From assembly GCA_041738715.1 (NCBI GenBank), contig JBGSPI010000077.1:31918-95917 (forward strand): a stretch of DNA of 64,000 bases, read 5' to 3'. The DNA comes from Chamaesiphon sp041738715. GTDB taxonomy: Bacteria > Cyanobacteriota > Cyanobacteriia > Cyanobacteriales > Chamaesiphonaceae. The notes below the pieces were generated by a model. That model ran no database searches and was not told where the DNA came from. It worked only from the letters and a program-made list of their open reading frames with translations. The translations under genes and the position numbers were made by a program. This document shows, one piece after another, positions 44,848-53,760 of this stretch (the stretch's first letter is position 1; the number at the start of each line of letters is the position of its first letter).

Positions 44848-46413
44848 TCATCGGATATTCGATTCGGCTAACTCATTGGTAGCGGGCGATCGAGTTTTTG
44901 CTCCAAAATTTTTAACTAATAAATCAATTAAAACATGATCTAAATCTGTTAATAAAACTCCCTTCATTACCTTCTCACCGAGCTTGGCATCTTTACCAAC
45001 GGTACCACCCATAAAGATATCCACAGCATCAACGGTTTTGCCGTCCTTTCTGCCTTTGGCACCCATCAAACCGATATCTGCGACTTGAGGTTGACCGCAA
45101 GAATTAGGACAACCAGTCCAGTGAATTCGCACTGGTTTGGGAACCTCAACTTTAGCTTCAACAGCCTCAATTACTGATACTGCATATTGTTTGGTTTCAA
45201 TCAGCGCAAAGTTGCAAAATTGGGCACCTGTACAAGAGACAACTGTGCGGCTAAGATTCCCTGGATTGACTTGGAATCTTTGTAAAGTTGGTTCGCTCAG
45301 AAGTGTCTCTAATTTAGCATCAGCAACATGGGGAATGATAATATTCTGTTCGACCGTAAAGCGTAATTCACCAGTCCCATATACTTCTGCCAATCGGGCT
45401 AATTCAAAAAAATCGGCTGCTTTGAGATGACCGACAGGAATATGTAAGCCAACATAATTAAATCCAGCTTGTTTCTGGGGATAAACACCAATATGGTCGC
45501 GTTTTTCCCACTCAATTTCATCTTTAGGTGCAGCAGTTAATAAAACTTTGCCATAGACTGCTGCCGCCTCAGTACGGAATTTGTCAATCCCCCACTCATC
45601 AATCAGAAACATCAACCGTGCTTTCATCCGATTGGCGCGTAGCCCATTGTCCCGAAATAAACGTAAAATAGCTAAACTAAATTCGACAACTTCTTCTGGT
45701 AAGACCCAGACATCCATTGGAATTGCCGCGTCGCAGCGTTTCCCAGAGAAGAATCCACCAACTAAGACATTGAAGCCAAAGACATCATCTTTAAAGGCGG
45801 GGACAAAGGCGAGATCATTAATCTCTGCATGAACCGAGTTGTCACGACAACCGGCGATCGCGATGTTAAATTTGCGTGGTAGGTTGGTAAACTCAGGATT
45901 TCCTTGCCCTTGATTGGTGATTCGATCTTGCAAATCCTGAATTATCGCGCGGGTATCGTACAATTCCCCCGCATCGATTCCGGCGACTGGAGAACCGGTA
46001 ATATTCCGCACGTTATCCATGCCTGACTGGATACTCGTCAGTCCTACCGTATCCATCTTGCGGAAGATTTCGGGTAAATCTTCAATCCGAATCCCGCGCA
46101 ATTGGATATTTTGTCGGGTGGTAATATCGGCGGTGCCATCTTCCCCATAGCGTTGGATAATATCGCCTAATACCCGCAGTTGGTTGCTGTTGGTGATCCC
46201 ACTGGGAAACCGCAACCGCATCATAAATTTACCAGGCGTTACGGGACGGAAGAAGACTCCCAACCACTTTAACCGATGATCGCGATCGGTTTCATCCATC
46301 GCTTCCCAGCCAATCCGCGCAAATTCTGCTAACTCGGCTTTGAGGCTGAGTCCATCTTTCTCTGATTTGAGTCGCTCAAATTTATTTTGGGTCGCTGGTG
46401 TCGCTGTTGTCAT
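44848..46413 (-). CDS. nirA: Ferredoxin-nitrite reductase
   Basis: A 521-residue siroheme/[4Fe-4S] enzyme reducing nitrite to ammonium with ferredoxin. Cluster cysteines are in 'SCTGAQFCNFAL' and 'GCPNSCGQPQ'. I chose the second ATG (46413) because AAGGA lies 8 nt upstream; the first ATG (46422) has no spacing from that site. A strong NtcA-type promoter lies upstream, and a terminator follows. Function continues with the nitrate transporter genes downstream; narB is not in this window. Confidence 0.95.
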   Translation of the reverse strand: MTTATPATQNKFERLKSEKDGLSLKAELAEFARIGWEAMDETDRDHRLKWLGVFFRPVTPGKFMMRLRFPSGITNSNQLRVLGDIIQRYGEDGTADITTRQNIQLRGIRIEDLPEIFRKMDTVGLTSIQSGMDNVRNITGSPVAGIDAGELYDTRAIIQDLQDRITNQGQGNPEFTNLPRKFNIAIAGCRDNSVHAEINDLAFVPAFKDDVFGFNVLVGGFFSGKRCDAAIPMDVWVLPEEVVEFSLAILRLFRDNGLRANRMKARLMFLIDEWGIDKFRTEAAAVYGKVLLTAAPKDEIEWEKRDHIGVYPQKQAGFNYVGLHIPVGHLKAADFFELARLAEVYGTGELRFTVEQNIIIPHVADAKLETLLSEPTLQRFQVNPGNLSRTVVSCTGAQFCNFALIETKQYAVSVIEAVEAKVEVPKPVRIHWTGCPNSCGQPQVADIGLMGAKGRKDGKTVDAVDIFMGGTVGKDAKLGEKVMKGVLLTDLDHVLIDLLVKNFGAKTRSPATNELAESNIR

Positions 46414-46485
46414 GACTGGCATCCTTTGGGAGCTTACCGCTGCACAGAATTAAGTAATTACGTAAAAATTAATCTTGTGCATCAT

Positions 46486-46527
46486 AACTTAACGGCAATA
46501 GCTGGCTGGATTGGTATTCTCTGTTAC
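46486..46527 (-). promoter_or_regulatory. NtcA-activated promoter of nirA
   Basis: On the minus strand GTAACAGAGAATAC (46514-46527) is a perfect GTA-N8-TAC; 22 bp further is TAAGTT (46486-46491), a TAN3T -10 box. This is the canonical NtcA class II layout. Transcription should start near 46479, about 65 nt before the ATG. Confidence 0.88.
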
Positions 46528-46884
46528 CGAAACTTGATTATGATAGAAAAAACGGATTTAATTTATGCAATATACGGATATTGGATCTCCTGGCAACATC
46601 CTCCAATTAGAAGTTAGTTTTCAGCTATCAGCTTTTATGGTTGCGGCAATCGGCTGACAAATGGGTACAATGACCCCAGGCTGAATTATCCTAGAAAGAC
46701 CGCATAATTAAGTGATCGAGCAGAAACAGCAACCCGAAGCTGTTTCTGTGGGAATGTAGCTCAAATAGTCGCAGTTGCTTACTATTATTAATCGGTCTAA
46801 GAGGCTGTTTGAAAGTCTCAGGCAGATAATCGAGTGCATTCATACAGCGTCAGTAAATCCTTCTCTTAATAGCTCTTATTTGCT
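46528..46884. other. nirA upstream region and island boundary
   Basis: No gene. It contains a 40-bp fragment matching the vapB-like antitoxin (46762-46801). The fragment marks the left limit of the scrambled accessory region. Confidence 0.5.
46762..46801 (-). pseudogene. 40-bp relic of the vapB-like antitoxin gene
   Basis: Matches 48836-48875, inside the vapB-like antitoxin, at 37 of 40 positions. It has no frame of its own. Confidence 0.7.
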
Positions 46885-47364
46885 TTAGAGTTTCTTAAAG
46901 TATCTGGCAATTGGTAACAGATCAAAGCCTACCTTTTCATAAGTGTGACGTGCGGGGGCATGACCAGGATCACCGCCAGTTTCGACCATTGCAATAGACA
47001 TTCCATTGTCTTTCATCCAATTCAGCGCAAATTCGGTTAAAGTGGTGCCAATGCCGCGACCTTGAAAGTCTGGATTGACTGCAACCATGTAGATTTCACC
47101 CATCCTATCTTCTGAGTGTAGTTTTACAGCTACAAAGCCCACCGGAGCACCTGCATCGATAGCAACCCATACATTTGTGTCTTCATCATTGCAGATATCC
47201 TCGACAGCCTTTTGCTGGCTAACACGCCAATGATCGGGATAAAATACGCGGTAAACATCAGTATTCATCGCTTTCTGAATCGAATCAAAAACTGGAGTCC
47301 ATGCTCGAAGTGAAAGACTAACAACGGCATCAAGGTGATCGAGATTATATTGTTCAATTTGCAT
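46885..47364 (-). CDS. GNAT family N-acetyltransferase
   Basis: A 159-residue GCN5-like acetyltransferase. Motif A 'IYMVAVNPDFQGRGIGTTLTEFAL' (about 92-115) binds acetyl-CoA and 'ARHTYEKVGFDLLPIARYFKKL' is the C-terminal motif B. The substrate is unknown. It is the first intact gene of the accessory region. Confidence 0.9.
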   Translation of the reverse strand: MQIEQYNLDHLDAVVSLSLRAWTPVFDSIQKAMNTDVYRVFYPDHWRVSQQKAVEDICNDEDTNVWVAIDAGAPVGFVAVKLHSEDRMGEIYMVAVNPDFQGRGIGTTLTEFALNWMKDNGMSIAMVETGGDPGHAPARHTYEKVGFDLLPIARYFKKL

Positions 47365-47505
47365 TTCGGTATGACAGCTAAAAATGATCCCGAATAAGTA
47401 CCAAAAACTTCCAATGAGTCTATATCCATACAGAATTTAGGCTCATTCTGCATTTAGACTAAATAACTTAAAATAGAACAACTTAGACAAAGAAGCTAAA
47501 TCCAG

Positions 47506-47593
47506 ATGTTAGAAGCATATCGCCAGCATACAGCCGAACGTGCCGCACTAGGAATTCCCGCCTTACCCCTGGATAATGTTAGGCGGTTATAAT
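47506..47593 (+). pseudogene. acnB relic 1 (5' end with internal deletion)
   Basis: Starts ATG TTA GAA GCA TAT as in acnB and follows it for 23 codons (through 'PLPLD'). It then jumps to the sequence AATGTTAGGCGGTTATAAT that in acnB lies about 206 bp further on. It loses the frame there. A copy of the short interspersed repeat follows at 47598. Confidence 0.88.
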
Positions 47594-47597
47594 TTCT

Positions 47598-47626
47598 GAT
47601 TCTCCACCGAGGGGCTACGCCGATGA
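47598..47626. repeat. Short interspersed repeat, copy 2
   Basis: GATTCTCC-N6-GGGCTACGCCGATGAC, directly after acnB relic 1; related to 12074-12104 and 57167-57197. Confidence 0.55.
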
Positions 47627-47694
47627 CTTGACAGCATTCGATCGCCTCAGTGGCAATACAAATGTACGTTATGTACCCTTCCAAAAACCACCTA

Positions 47695-47946
47695 ATGTCA
47701 ACATTCAACGCCACCGATGGACGTAAGAACTTCTTCGACCTAATCGATCGCGCCCACCATCAAGAACGCATTGCGATCGAGCGTCATGGTAAACTCATCG
47801 CAGCGATCGTTAGTTATGAAGACTTAGCTAAACTAGAAGCTTTAGAGGATGCCATTGCGACGGCACAGTTGAAGCAAGCGATGGCGGAGCATACTGAATT
47901 TATAACAGCAACAGAATTACTAGCAATGCGCTCTATCGATGGCTAA
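47695..47946 (+). CDS. Phd/YefM-type antitoxin
   Basis: An 83-residue protein with 'FNATDGRKNFFDLIDRAHHQERIAIERHGKLIAAIVSYEDLAKLEALED', the Phd/YefM DNA-binding and dimer fold. I chose the ATG at 47695 because the conserved domain begins there. It overlaps the following RelE-like toxin gene by 8 bp, as usual for such pairs. The toxin is broken, so this may be a free antitoxin. Confidence 0.85.
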   Translation: MSTFNATDGRKNFFDLIDRAHHQERIAIERHGKLIAAIVSYEDLAKLEALEDAIATAQLKQAMAEHTEFITATELLAMRSIDG

Positions 47947-48226
47947 ACAATATCTACTGCTAATTAGTAAATCGGTTGCGAAAGATCTGCAAGATTTGCA
48001 ACCCAAATAATACAAACAAGTTGTAGCTAAAATTCTCTCATTAGGTACGGAACCAATTCAACAAGATTGCAAAGCTCTCAAGGAAATTGAGGGTGGTTAT
48101 CGTGCCGACCAAGGTGAGTTTAGAATTTTGTATTATATTCAGGAAGCTACCGACGAGCAACTCGGACAAGTTCAGATTTTTCGGGTTGGCAAACGGAATG
48201 ATGATGAAGTCTATCGCAATCTGTGA
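47939..48226 (+). pseudogene. RelE/ParE-like toxin with in-frame TAA at codon 24
   Basis: Read through one stop (48008-48010), this gives a 95-residue toxin: 'SKSVAKDLQDLQPK' stop 'YKQVVAKILSLG', then 'DCKALKEIEGGYRADQGEFRILYYI' and 'VFRVGKRNDDEVYRN'-like end. CAA to TAA is the simplest cause, as the family has Q/Y there. The rest of the frame is undamaged, so the loss is recent. The antitoxin upstream is intact. Confidence 0.85.
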
Positions 48227-48261
48227 TGATATTGTTGCAACATAAATGCGATCGATAGAAT

Positions 48262-48349
48262 CACCCACCCAATTCATCAAGGGCGATCGATCCTCTTGCT
48301 CCAGAGTCTACACCAACGAATCGAGCCTTACCAGAAAGATAATAAAATC
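48262..48349. repeat. 87-bp dispersed repeat, copy A
   Basis: From CACCCACCCAATTCATCAAGG to AGATAATAAAAT; copy B is at 49089-49174. The two flank the vapBC-like pair as direct repeats, about 95% identical. Confidence 0.88.
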
Positions 48350-48369
48350 ATCTTTGTAGCTTTGCATTA

Positions 48370-48753
48370 CTAAATTGTGCTAACTGGGTAGGCACGAACG
48401 GCTGCATCTACTGTCGCAATTGTCAGACCATTTTGTAATGCTTGACAAATGAGCATTCTATCGAATGGATCTCGATGTAATGGTGGCAGTTTTGCAAGTT
48501 GAGCCACACTATTTTCATCAAGAGCAAGACTGAGAATTTGATGAAGATCGCGTTGTTTTGGTAAATATGTTTCGGGATGTTCTGGTAGCGGTAATTTACC
48601 CAACTGGTACTTAACAAGTATTTCCCAAACTGAAATCGCACTCAAATAAACCTCGTTGTCTGGATCGCGAATTGCATCCCGAACATCTATTGATAACTGG
48701 GTATCGCCACTGATAAACCATAAAAAGATGTGTGTATCTAGCAGAATTCTCAT
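48370..48753 (-). CDS. VapC-like PIN domain toxin
   Basis: A 127-residue PIN ribonuclease. Acidic active-site residues are in 'LLDTHIFLWF' (D6), 'AISVWEILVK' (E near 46) and 'HRDPFDRMLI' (D near 94/97). This 'DTHIFLW' subtype pairs with small Phd-like antitoxins. Its ATG overlaps the antitoxin stop as ATGA at 48750-48753. It appears intact. Confidence 0.9.
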   Translation of the reverse strand: MRILLDTHIFLWFISGDTQLSIDVRDAIRDPDNEVYLSAISVWEILVKYQLGKLPLPEHPETYLPKQRDLHQILSLALDENSVAQLAKLPPLHRDPFDRMLICQALQNGLTIATVDAAVRAYPVSTI

Positions 48754-48986
48754 TTGCCCTCGAATGCGTTGAGAATATCTTCTGGCAAAGGAGCATCGAA
48801 ATCATCTGGCACGGTAAACTCACCCGCACATAAACCAAATGGTCGCAATTGCTTACTATGATTAATCGGTCTAAGTTCGGCGATCGCTTTATCTGCTTGA
48901 AGAATTAAAAAAGTTTCACCTGCTGCTACTTGAAGTAGATACTTTGAAGGATCGCGCTGAATTTCATCAACTGTAATATTTACCAT
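48750..48986 (-). CDS. VapB/Phd-like antitoxin of the PIN toxin
   Basis: A 78-residue protein starting MVNITVDEIQRDPSKYLLQV, with 'GETFLILQADKAIAELRPI', typical of Phd-like antitoxins that pair with PIN toxins. I take ATG 48986 rather than the ATG eight codons upstream because the domain starts there. A 40-bp fragment of this gene is repeated at 46762-46801. Confidence 0.85.
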   Translation of the reverse strand: MVNITVDEIQRDPSKYLLQVAAGETFLILQADKAIAELRPINHSKQLRPFGLCAGEFTVPDDFDAPLPEDILNAFEGK

Positions 48987-49088
48987 AAATAAGCCTCCGT
49001 GTAAGCCCAAAGGATAATACTGGATCTAACTCAATTGTAGACGATCGAGTATAGCTATGTCTAAATCAGGTTTATAGGTCGATCGAAC

Positions 49089-49174
49089 CACCCACCCATT
49101 CATCAAGGGCGATCGATCCCCTTGCTCCAGAGTCTACACCAACGAATCGAGTCTTACCAGAAAGATAATAAAAT
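49089..49174. repeat. 87-bp dispersed repeat, copy B
   Basis: Direct repeat of 48262-48349 with three or four substitutions and a 2-bp gap. It lies upstream of the vapB-like gene. Confidence 0.88.
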
Positions 49175-49284
49175 TGCGATCGAATCGAGTGTTAGATCGA
49201 TCGAATATTTATCGTTATTTCCCATAAAAATGAAATATCGATCGAGTAGCATCTTTAGAAGAGACTCAAGTATTCTTACCAGCA

Positions 49285-49701
49285 CTATGACTTTGTATTT
49301 GAATAATCTCGATAAGCAGTCAATTCCTCCCACTCCATTTGAAATAATGCTTTCTTGCTAAGATTCCTGATTTTATTCCATCCAGATCCTTTAATAATAT
49401 CTCGATTCCAGCATTCTTTTTCTGATTCATCCAAATTATCAAAAGATTCATCTATTTGGGACAAGGAAACTTGAAGTTCTATCGGGGCGTAAAGTAGAAC
49501 TTCCTTTAAAAAGCTATCGTAAGCACTGAAAAAGGGAATATAAAGCTCACAAAAAAGGCAATTAGATATACATTCTTCTTGCTGGGTTTGACTTAAAGCT
49601 AAGTTTTCTAAAGAATTGCCAAGAGAATTTATACATTCTATTTTTCTTGTCTCACCATCAGCATCCCATACCCATATAATTGATGTAAAACCACGGCTCA
49701 T
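49285..49701 (-). CDS. Hypothetical protein
   Basis: A 138-residue acidic protein rich in Glu, Ser and Cys (about six Cys). It contains 'DESFDNLDESEKECWNRDIIKGSGWNKI'-type helical sequence. I recognise no family. It is flanked by repeat copy B and another orphan gene on the opposite strand. The lack of close family signals and its position suggest accessory DNA. Confidence 0.55.
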   Translation of the reverse strand: MSRGFTSIIWVWDADGETRKIECINSLGNSLENLALSQTQQEECISNCLFCELYIPFFSAYDSFLKEVLLYAPIELQVSLSQIDESFDNLDESEKECWNRDIIKGSGWNKIRNLSKKALFQMEWEELTAYRDYSNTKS

Positions 49702-49759
49702 ATCTAAAAAAACAAAGTAAATACTTGGTGAATATAAGATTTCTCAATCTAAGTCTGGA

Positions 49760-50071
49760 GTGTATCATTTTGCGTATGTGAGAGTGCAGATAAAATCTAG
49801 CTCAAAATCACAGATTATAAATTCAATACATAAACCAGTAAATACTAATGACGCAGAGATTGATGAAACTCATACAGAATGGTTTGATGCGGCAGTAAAT
49901 GGCATTCAATCGGCATTGCAGTACATTTCTAAATATACAGATGAAAAATTTATAGTTGAAATTGTCTGTATCAAAGGCGTTGAAGTTGATACTCGATCGG
50001 AGGATATCAAAGAATGTGCTTTTATGGCTATAACTAAAGCTATTTTAGATCCACAGAGCCAGATTCACTAG
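49760..50071 (+). CDS. Hypothetical protein
   Basis: A 103-residue protein from GTG. It alternates beta-like segments ('FAYVRVQIKSSSKSQ') with a helix ('WFDAAVNGIQSALQYISK') and ends 'VDTRSEDIKECAFMAITKAI'. The beta-alpha pattern and tail recall domain IV of elongation factor G, but the match is weak and only an impression. It lies between the orphan minus-strand gene and acnB relic 2. Confidence 0.5.
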   Translation: MYHFAYVRVQIKSSSKSQIINSIHKPVNTNDAEIDETHTEWFDAAVNGIQSALQYISKYTDEKFIVEIVCIKGVEVDTRSEDIKECAFMAITKAILDPQSQIH

Positions 50072-50161
50072 GCTGTTGCTCAAAATCGATCGCTCCAAAC
50101 ACTCACCAACAGCCTACTCCTATTAAAATAGAGAAACCTATACATAGACTTATATTTTAAG

Positions 50162-50326
50162 ATGCTAGAAGCATATCGCCAGCATACAGCCGATCGAGCC
50201 GCCTTGGGTATTCCCCCCTTACCACTCGATGCCGAACAAACCAGTGCCCTCTGCGAACTATTGCAACATCCACCAGCGGGTGAAGAGGCTAACCTAATTG
50301 CATTATTGCGCGATCTAAATAGCTAA
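50162..50326 (+). pseudogene. acnB relic 2 (first 51 codons, open)
   Basis: Encodes 54 residues from MLEAYRQHTA to LIALLRD, matching AcnB residues 1-51 with one or two changes, and then 'LNS' stop. The sequence before the ATG (50085-50161) also resembles the acnB upstream region (50667-50748), so promoter and start were duplicated together. Codon-level differences (GCATATCGCCAG) are shared with relic 1, not with intact acnB. Confidence 0.9.
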
Positions 50327-50339
50327 AATGAGTTCATAT

Positions 50340-50609
50340 TTAACTATTTGGAACGGAGAGTAACTTGACGACTATCCCTAAAGATGCAGTTAAAATAATG
50401 GCACCAAATGCCCATAAACGAGCATCCTGCTTGTCAATCTTTTTCTCGACCTCAATCAATCGAGTATCGATTACTTTGAGATCGAATTTGACATCATCAA
50501 TTTTTTTGTCTACTCCTAAAATTAGGTCTTTTAAATCGGTGATCGCTTTAGTATTAGCGTCAATTGCCGTTTTAATGTCGCTGACATCTCGATCGGTTAG
50601 TTGAGTCAT
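50340..50609 (-). CDS. Small coiled-coil protein with C-terminal membrane anchor
   Basis: An 89-residue protein. Residues 5-60 are a heptad-like helix ('DIKTAIDANTKAITDLKDLIL', 'DDVKFDLKVIDTRLIEVEKKID') and 67-83 form a membrane segment ('FGAIILTASLGIVVKLL'). This layout is common among small cyanobacterial proteins of unknown function and phage-like spanin or bdr-type proteins. No specific function can be given. Confidence 0.65.
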   Translation of the reverse strand: MTQLTDRDVSDIKTAIDANTKAITDLKDLILGVDKKIDDVKFDLKVIDTRLIEVEKKIDKQDARLWAFGAIILTASLGIVVKLLSVPNS

Positions 50610-50748
50610 AACAATTATTGTTCGCCGTTAGGAACCGCTACTTTAATTTTAGCCCATCCCCCACCATCAAAAATCGATCGCACAGAACACCCACCAACAA
50701 CCTACTCCCATTAAAATAGAAAAACTCAACCACAGAAGCTCAATTCAG

Positions 50749-53331
50749 ATGTTAGAAGCCTACCGCCAACATACAGCCGAACGTGCCGCACTAGGAATTC
50801 CCCCCTTACCCCTGGATGCCGAACAAACTAGTGCCCTCTGCGAACTATTACAACATCCACCAGCGGGTGAAGAGGCTAACCTGATTGCATTATTGCGCGA
50901 TCGAGTTCCGCCTGGAGTAGATCCGGCTGCTTATGTCAAAGCTGGCTTCCTGACTGGGATTAGTACGGGTAAAATTACTAGTCCGCTGATTAACAAGATT
51001 GAATCGATCGAGCTTTTAGGTACAATGTTAGGCGGTTATAATGTTCGATCTCTAATTGACTTACTCCAGTCTGATGATACCGAACTCGCGACAGCCGCAG
51101 TCAAAGCACTGAGCAAAATTGTCCTCGTTTACGACGCATTTAACGACGTGTGGGAACTCTCCCAAACGAATCCCTACGCCAAACAAGTTATCGACTCCTG
51201 GGCGAATGCCGAGTGGTTTACCTCTCGCCCGACATTACCCGAAACCATTACCGTCACTGTCTTCAAAGTCCCAGGCGAAACCAACACTGACGACTTGTCC
51301 CCCGCCACTGAAGCTACCAGTCGCCCCGATATTCCCCTCCATGCTCTGGCGATGCTGGAAACTCGCCAACCTGGGAGTTTAGCCACCATTGCCGAATTGA
51401 AACAAAAAGGACACCCCCTCGCCTATGTTGGCGACGTTATCGGCACGGGTTCCTCCCGGAAATCGGCGATTAATTCCGTTCTCTGGTATATCGGCGAAGA
51501 TATTCCCTGCGTCCCTAATAAACGCACTGGCGGTTATATTTTGGGTAGTAAAATCGCGCCCATTTTCTTTAATACTGCGGAAGATTCGGGGAGTTTACCG
51601 ATCGAGTGTGATATTACCATGCTCGAAACTGGAATGGTGATTACGATTCATCCTTACAAAGGCGAAATCACCAATGAAGCGGGCGAAGTTATCTCCACCT
51701 TCAGTCTCAAACCCGACACTATCCTCGATGAAGTCCGCGCTGGCGGCAGAATTCCCCTGCTCATCGGGCGCACCCTCACAGACAAAACCCGCATCGCCTT
51801 GGGCTTACCCCCCAGCACCATCTTTACCCGTCCCACTCAACCCACAGATACAGGCAAAGGCTACACCCTCGCCCAAAAAATGGTCGGCAAAGCCTGCGGA
51901 TTACCTGGCGTGCGCCCTGGGATGTCCTGCGAACCTTTAATGACCACCGTTGGTTCTCAAGATACCACCGGGCCGATGACCCGTGACGAACTCAAAGAAC
52001 TCGCCTGTCTCGGTTTTAGTGCCGATTTAGTGATGCAGAGTTTCTGTCATACCGCTGCCTATCCCAAACCAGTAGACATCAAAACCCACGAAGAACTACC
52101 CGACTTCTTCGCCCAACGCGGTGGCGTAGCCCTCCGCCCTGGCGATGGCATTATCCACTCCTGGCTAAATCGGATGCTCCTCCCCGATACCGTCGGCACG
52201 GGCGGCGACTCTCACACCCGTTTCCCCCTGGGTATTTCCTTCCCCGCAGGCTCCGGTTTAGTCGCCTTCGCCGCCGCTTTAGGGGCAATGCCCTTAGATA
52301 TGCCCGAATCCGTTCTCGTGCGCTTCACAGGGGAATTACAGCCCGGAGTCACCCTCCGCGATATCGTCAATGCGATTCCCTACGTCGCCATGCAAAAAGG
52401 CTTACTCACCAACGACAAACAAAATAAGCTCAACGTCTTCTCTGGGCGGATTATGGAAATCGAAGGCTTACCAGACCTCAAAGTCGAACAAGCCTTTGAA
52501 CTCACCGATGCCACCGCCGAACGTTCCTGCGCTGGCTCAACGATTAAACTCAGCGAAGCTACCGTCACCGAATATATCCGCTCCAACGTCGCCCTGCTCA
52601 AAAACATGGTCGCACGCGGTTATGGCGATCCTCGTACCATTTTACGCCGCGTCGCCCAGATGGAAGCTTGGCTGGCTAATCCTGTATTAATGTCCGCCGA
52701 TGCCGATGCCGAATACGCGGAAATTATCGAGATCGATCTTAATACAATTGTAGAACCGATCGTCGCCGCCCCCAACGACCCCGACAATATCAAACTCCTG
52801 AGCGAAGTCGCCGGCGATAAAATCGATGAAGTCTTCGTCGGCTCCTGCATGACGAATATCGGACACTACCGCGCCACCGCCAAAGTCCTCGACGGCGAAC
52901 CCGCAGTCACCACCCAATTGTGGATTTGTCCCCCCACCCGCATGGATGAATCCCAACTCAAAGCCGAAGGCCTGTACGCAATTTTCGATGCCGCTGGCGC
53001 ACGGACAGAAATGCCGGGATGCAGTCTCTGTATGGGCAATCAAGCTCGCACCGCCGATAATGCCACGGTGTTCTCGACCTCCACCCGCAATTTCAACAAT
53101 CGGATGGGTAAAGGTGCCCAAGTCTATCTCGGTTCGGCAGAATTAGCGGCAGTTTGTTCGCTATTAGGGCGGATTCCGACGGTACCGGAATATCTGGATT
53201 TGATGAGCAAGAAAATCAATCCGTTTGCTGGAGATCTGTATCGCTATCTGAATTTCGACCAGATTTCTGGTTTTGAAGATGAAGGTCGAACTGTATCGGT
53301 GGATGATGTGAGAAAGCTAGCCGAAGTCTAA
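50749..53331 (+). CDS. acnB: Bifunctional aconitate hydratase 2 / 2-methylisocitrate dehydratase
   Basis: An 860-residue AcnB converting citrate to isocitrate. Cluster cysteines are in 'GSCMTNIGHYRA' and 'PGCSLCMGNQA' near 705-775. The HEAT-like N-terminal domain (1-160) and swivel domain (about 165-385, 'DVIGTGSSRKSAINSVLWYIG') come first, as in AcnB. The gene is complete. Parts of it occur as broken copies at 47506, 50162 and 62969. Confidence 0.96.
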   Translation: MLEAYRQHTAERAALGIPPLPLDAEQTSALCELLQHPPAGEEANLIALLRDRVPPGVDPAAYVKAGFLTGISTGKITSPLINKIESIELLGTMLGGYNVRSLIDLLQSDDTELATAAVKALSKIVLVYDAFNDVWELSQTNPYAKQVIDSWANAEWFTSRPTLPETITVTVFKVPGETNTDDLSPATEATSRPDIPLHALAMLETRQPGSLATIAELKQKGHPLAYVGDVIGTGSSRKSAINSVLWYIGEDIPCVPNKRTGGYILGSKIAPIFFNTAEDSGSLPIECDITMLETGMVITIHPYKGEITNEAGEVISTFSLKPDTILDEVRAGGRIPLLIGRTLTDKTRIALGLPPSTIFTRPTQPTDTGKGYTLAQKMVGKACGLPGVRPGMSCEPLMTTVGSQDTTGPMTRDELKELACLGFSADLVMQSFCHTAAYPKPVDIKTHEELPDFFAQRGGVALRPGDGIIHSWLNRMLLPDTVGTGGDSHTRFPLGISFPAGSGLVAFAAALGAMPLDMPESVLVRFTGELQPGVTLRDIVNAIPYVAMQKGLLTNDKQNKLNVFSGRIMEIEGLPDLKVEQAFELTDATAERSCAGSTIKLSEATVTEYIRSNVALLKNMVARGYGDPRTILRRVAQMEAWLANPVLMSADADAEYAEIIEIDLNTIVEPIVAAPNDPDNIKLLSEVAGDKIDEVFVGSCMTNIGHYRATAKVLDGEPAVTTQLWICPPTRMDESQLKAEGLYAIFDAAGARTEMPGCSLCMGNQARTADNATVFSTSTRNFNNRMGKGAQVYLGSAELAAVCSLLGRIPTVPEYLDLMSKKINPFAGDLYRYLNFDQISGFEDEGRTVSVDDVRKLAEV

Positions 53332-53344
53332 AGCATGGCGTGAA

Positions 53345-53564
53345 AAATCCCCTCCTCGGAGGGGTGCCCGAAGGGCGGGGTGGGTCAAATCTACGCTACC
53401 CACTAATCATCGATCGACCCTGGGTACACTAAACTCATAGTGTGATTTTACTAGAAATGTCAGAATTAGAAGACTCGATCGAAAGTACTCCATCCAATCC
53501 CAAACATTCGGGTTTTATGAGTGCAAGCGGAGATCTACCCACCCCGCCCGCTGGGCACCCCTCC
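53345..53564. mobile_element. MITE-like element 1 with inverted GC-rich ends
   Basis: Left end AAATCCCCTCCTCGGAGGGG...GGGGTGGGT (41 bp, 53345-53385); right end is the inverse, ACCCACCCCGCCC...CACCCCTCC (53537-53564), truncated by about 13 bp. The interior holds ATGTCAGAATTAGAAGACTCG, also found in element 2. It lies just after acnB. Confidence 0.8.
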
Positions 53565-53574
53565 TGACATTAGA

Positions 53575-53697
53575 CAGGAACGGTTGGAATCTCTGGGTGT
53601 GAGATTTTTAAGGTTTACTGATGCTGATGTGAAGCGAAATATGGGAATGATAGTGGATTCGATCGAGCTTTGGATTGACGAATTGAGTTTGTACTAA
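53575..53697 (+). pseudogene. C-terminal relic of a DUF559 (Vsr-like) endonuclease
   Basis: One frame encodes 'QERLESLGVRFLRFTDADVKR' followed by 'SIELWIDELSLY' and stop, the typical C-terminal strand-helix of DUF559 proteins. The rest of the gene is missing, cut by MITE element 1. Confidence 0.7.
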
Positions 53698-53760
53698 ATG
53701 CAATACATCAATTAATTAGTATTGATAATTTAATTATACCAATATTACCTCAACTACTTT

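Noticed and set aside
52687..53121. Long minus-strand frame inside acnB
   Set aside because: Gly-rich antisense of the conserved AcnB C-terminus; a shadow frame.
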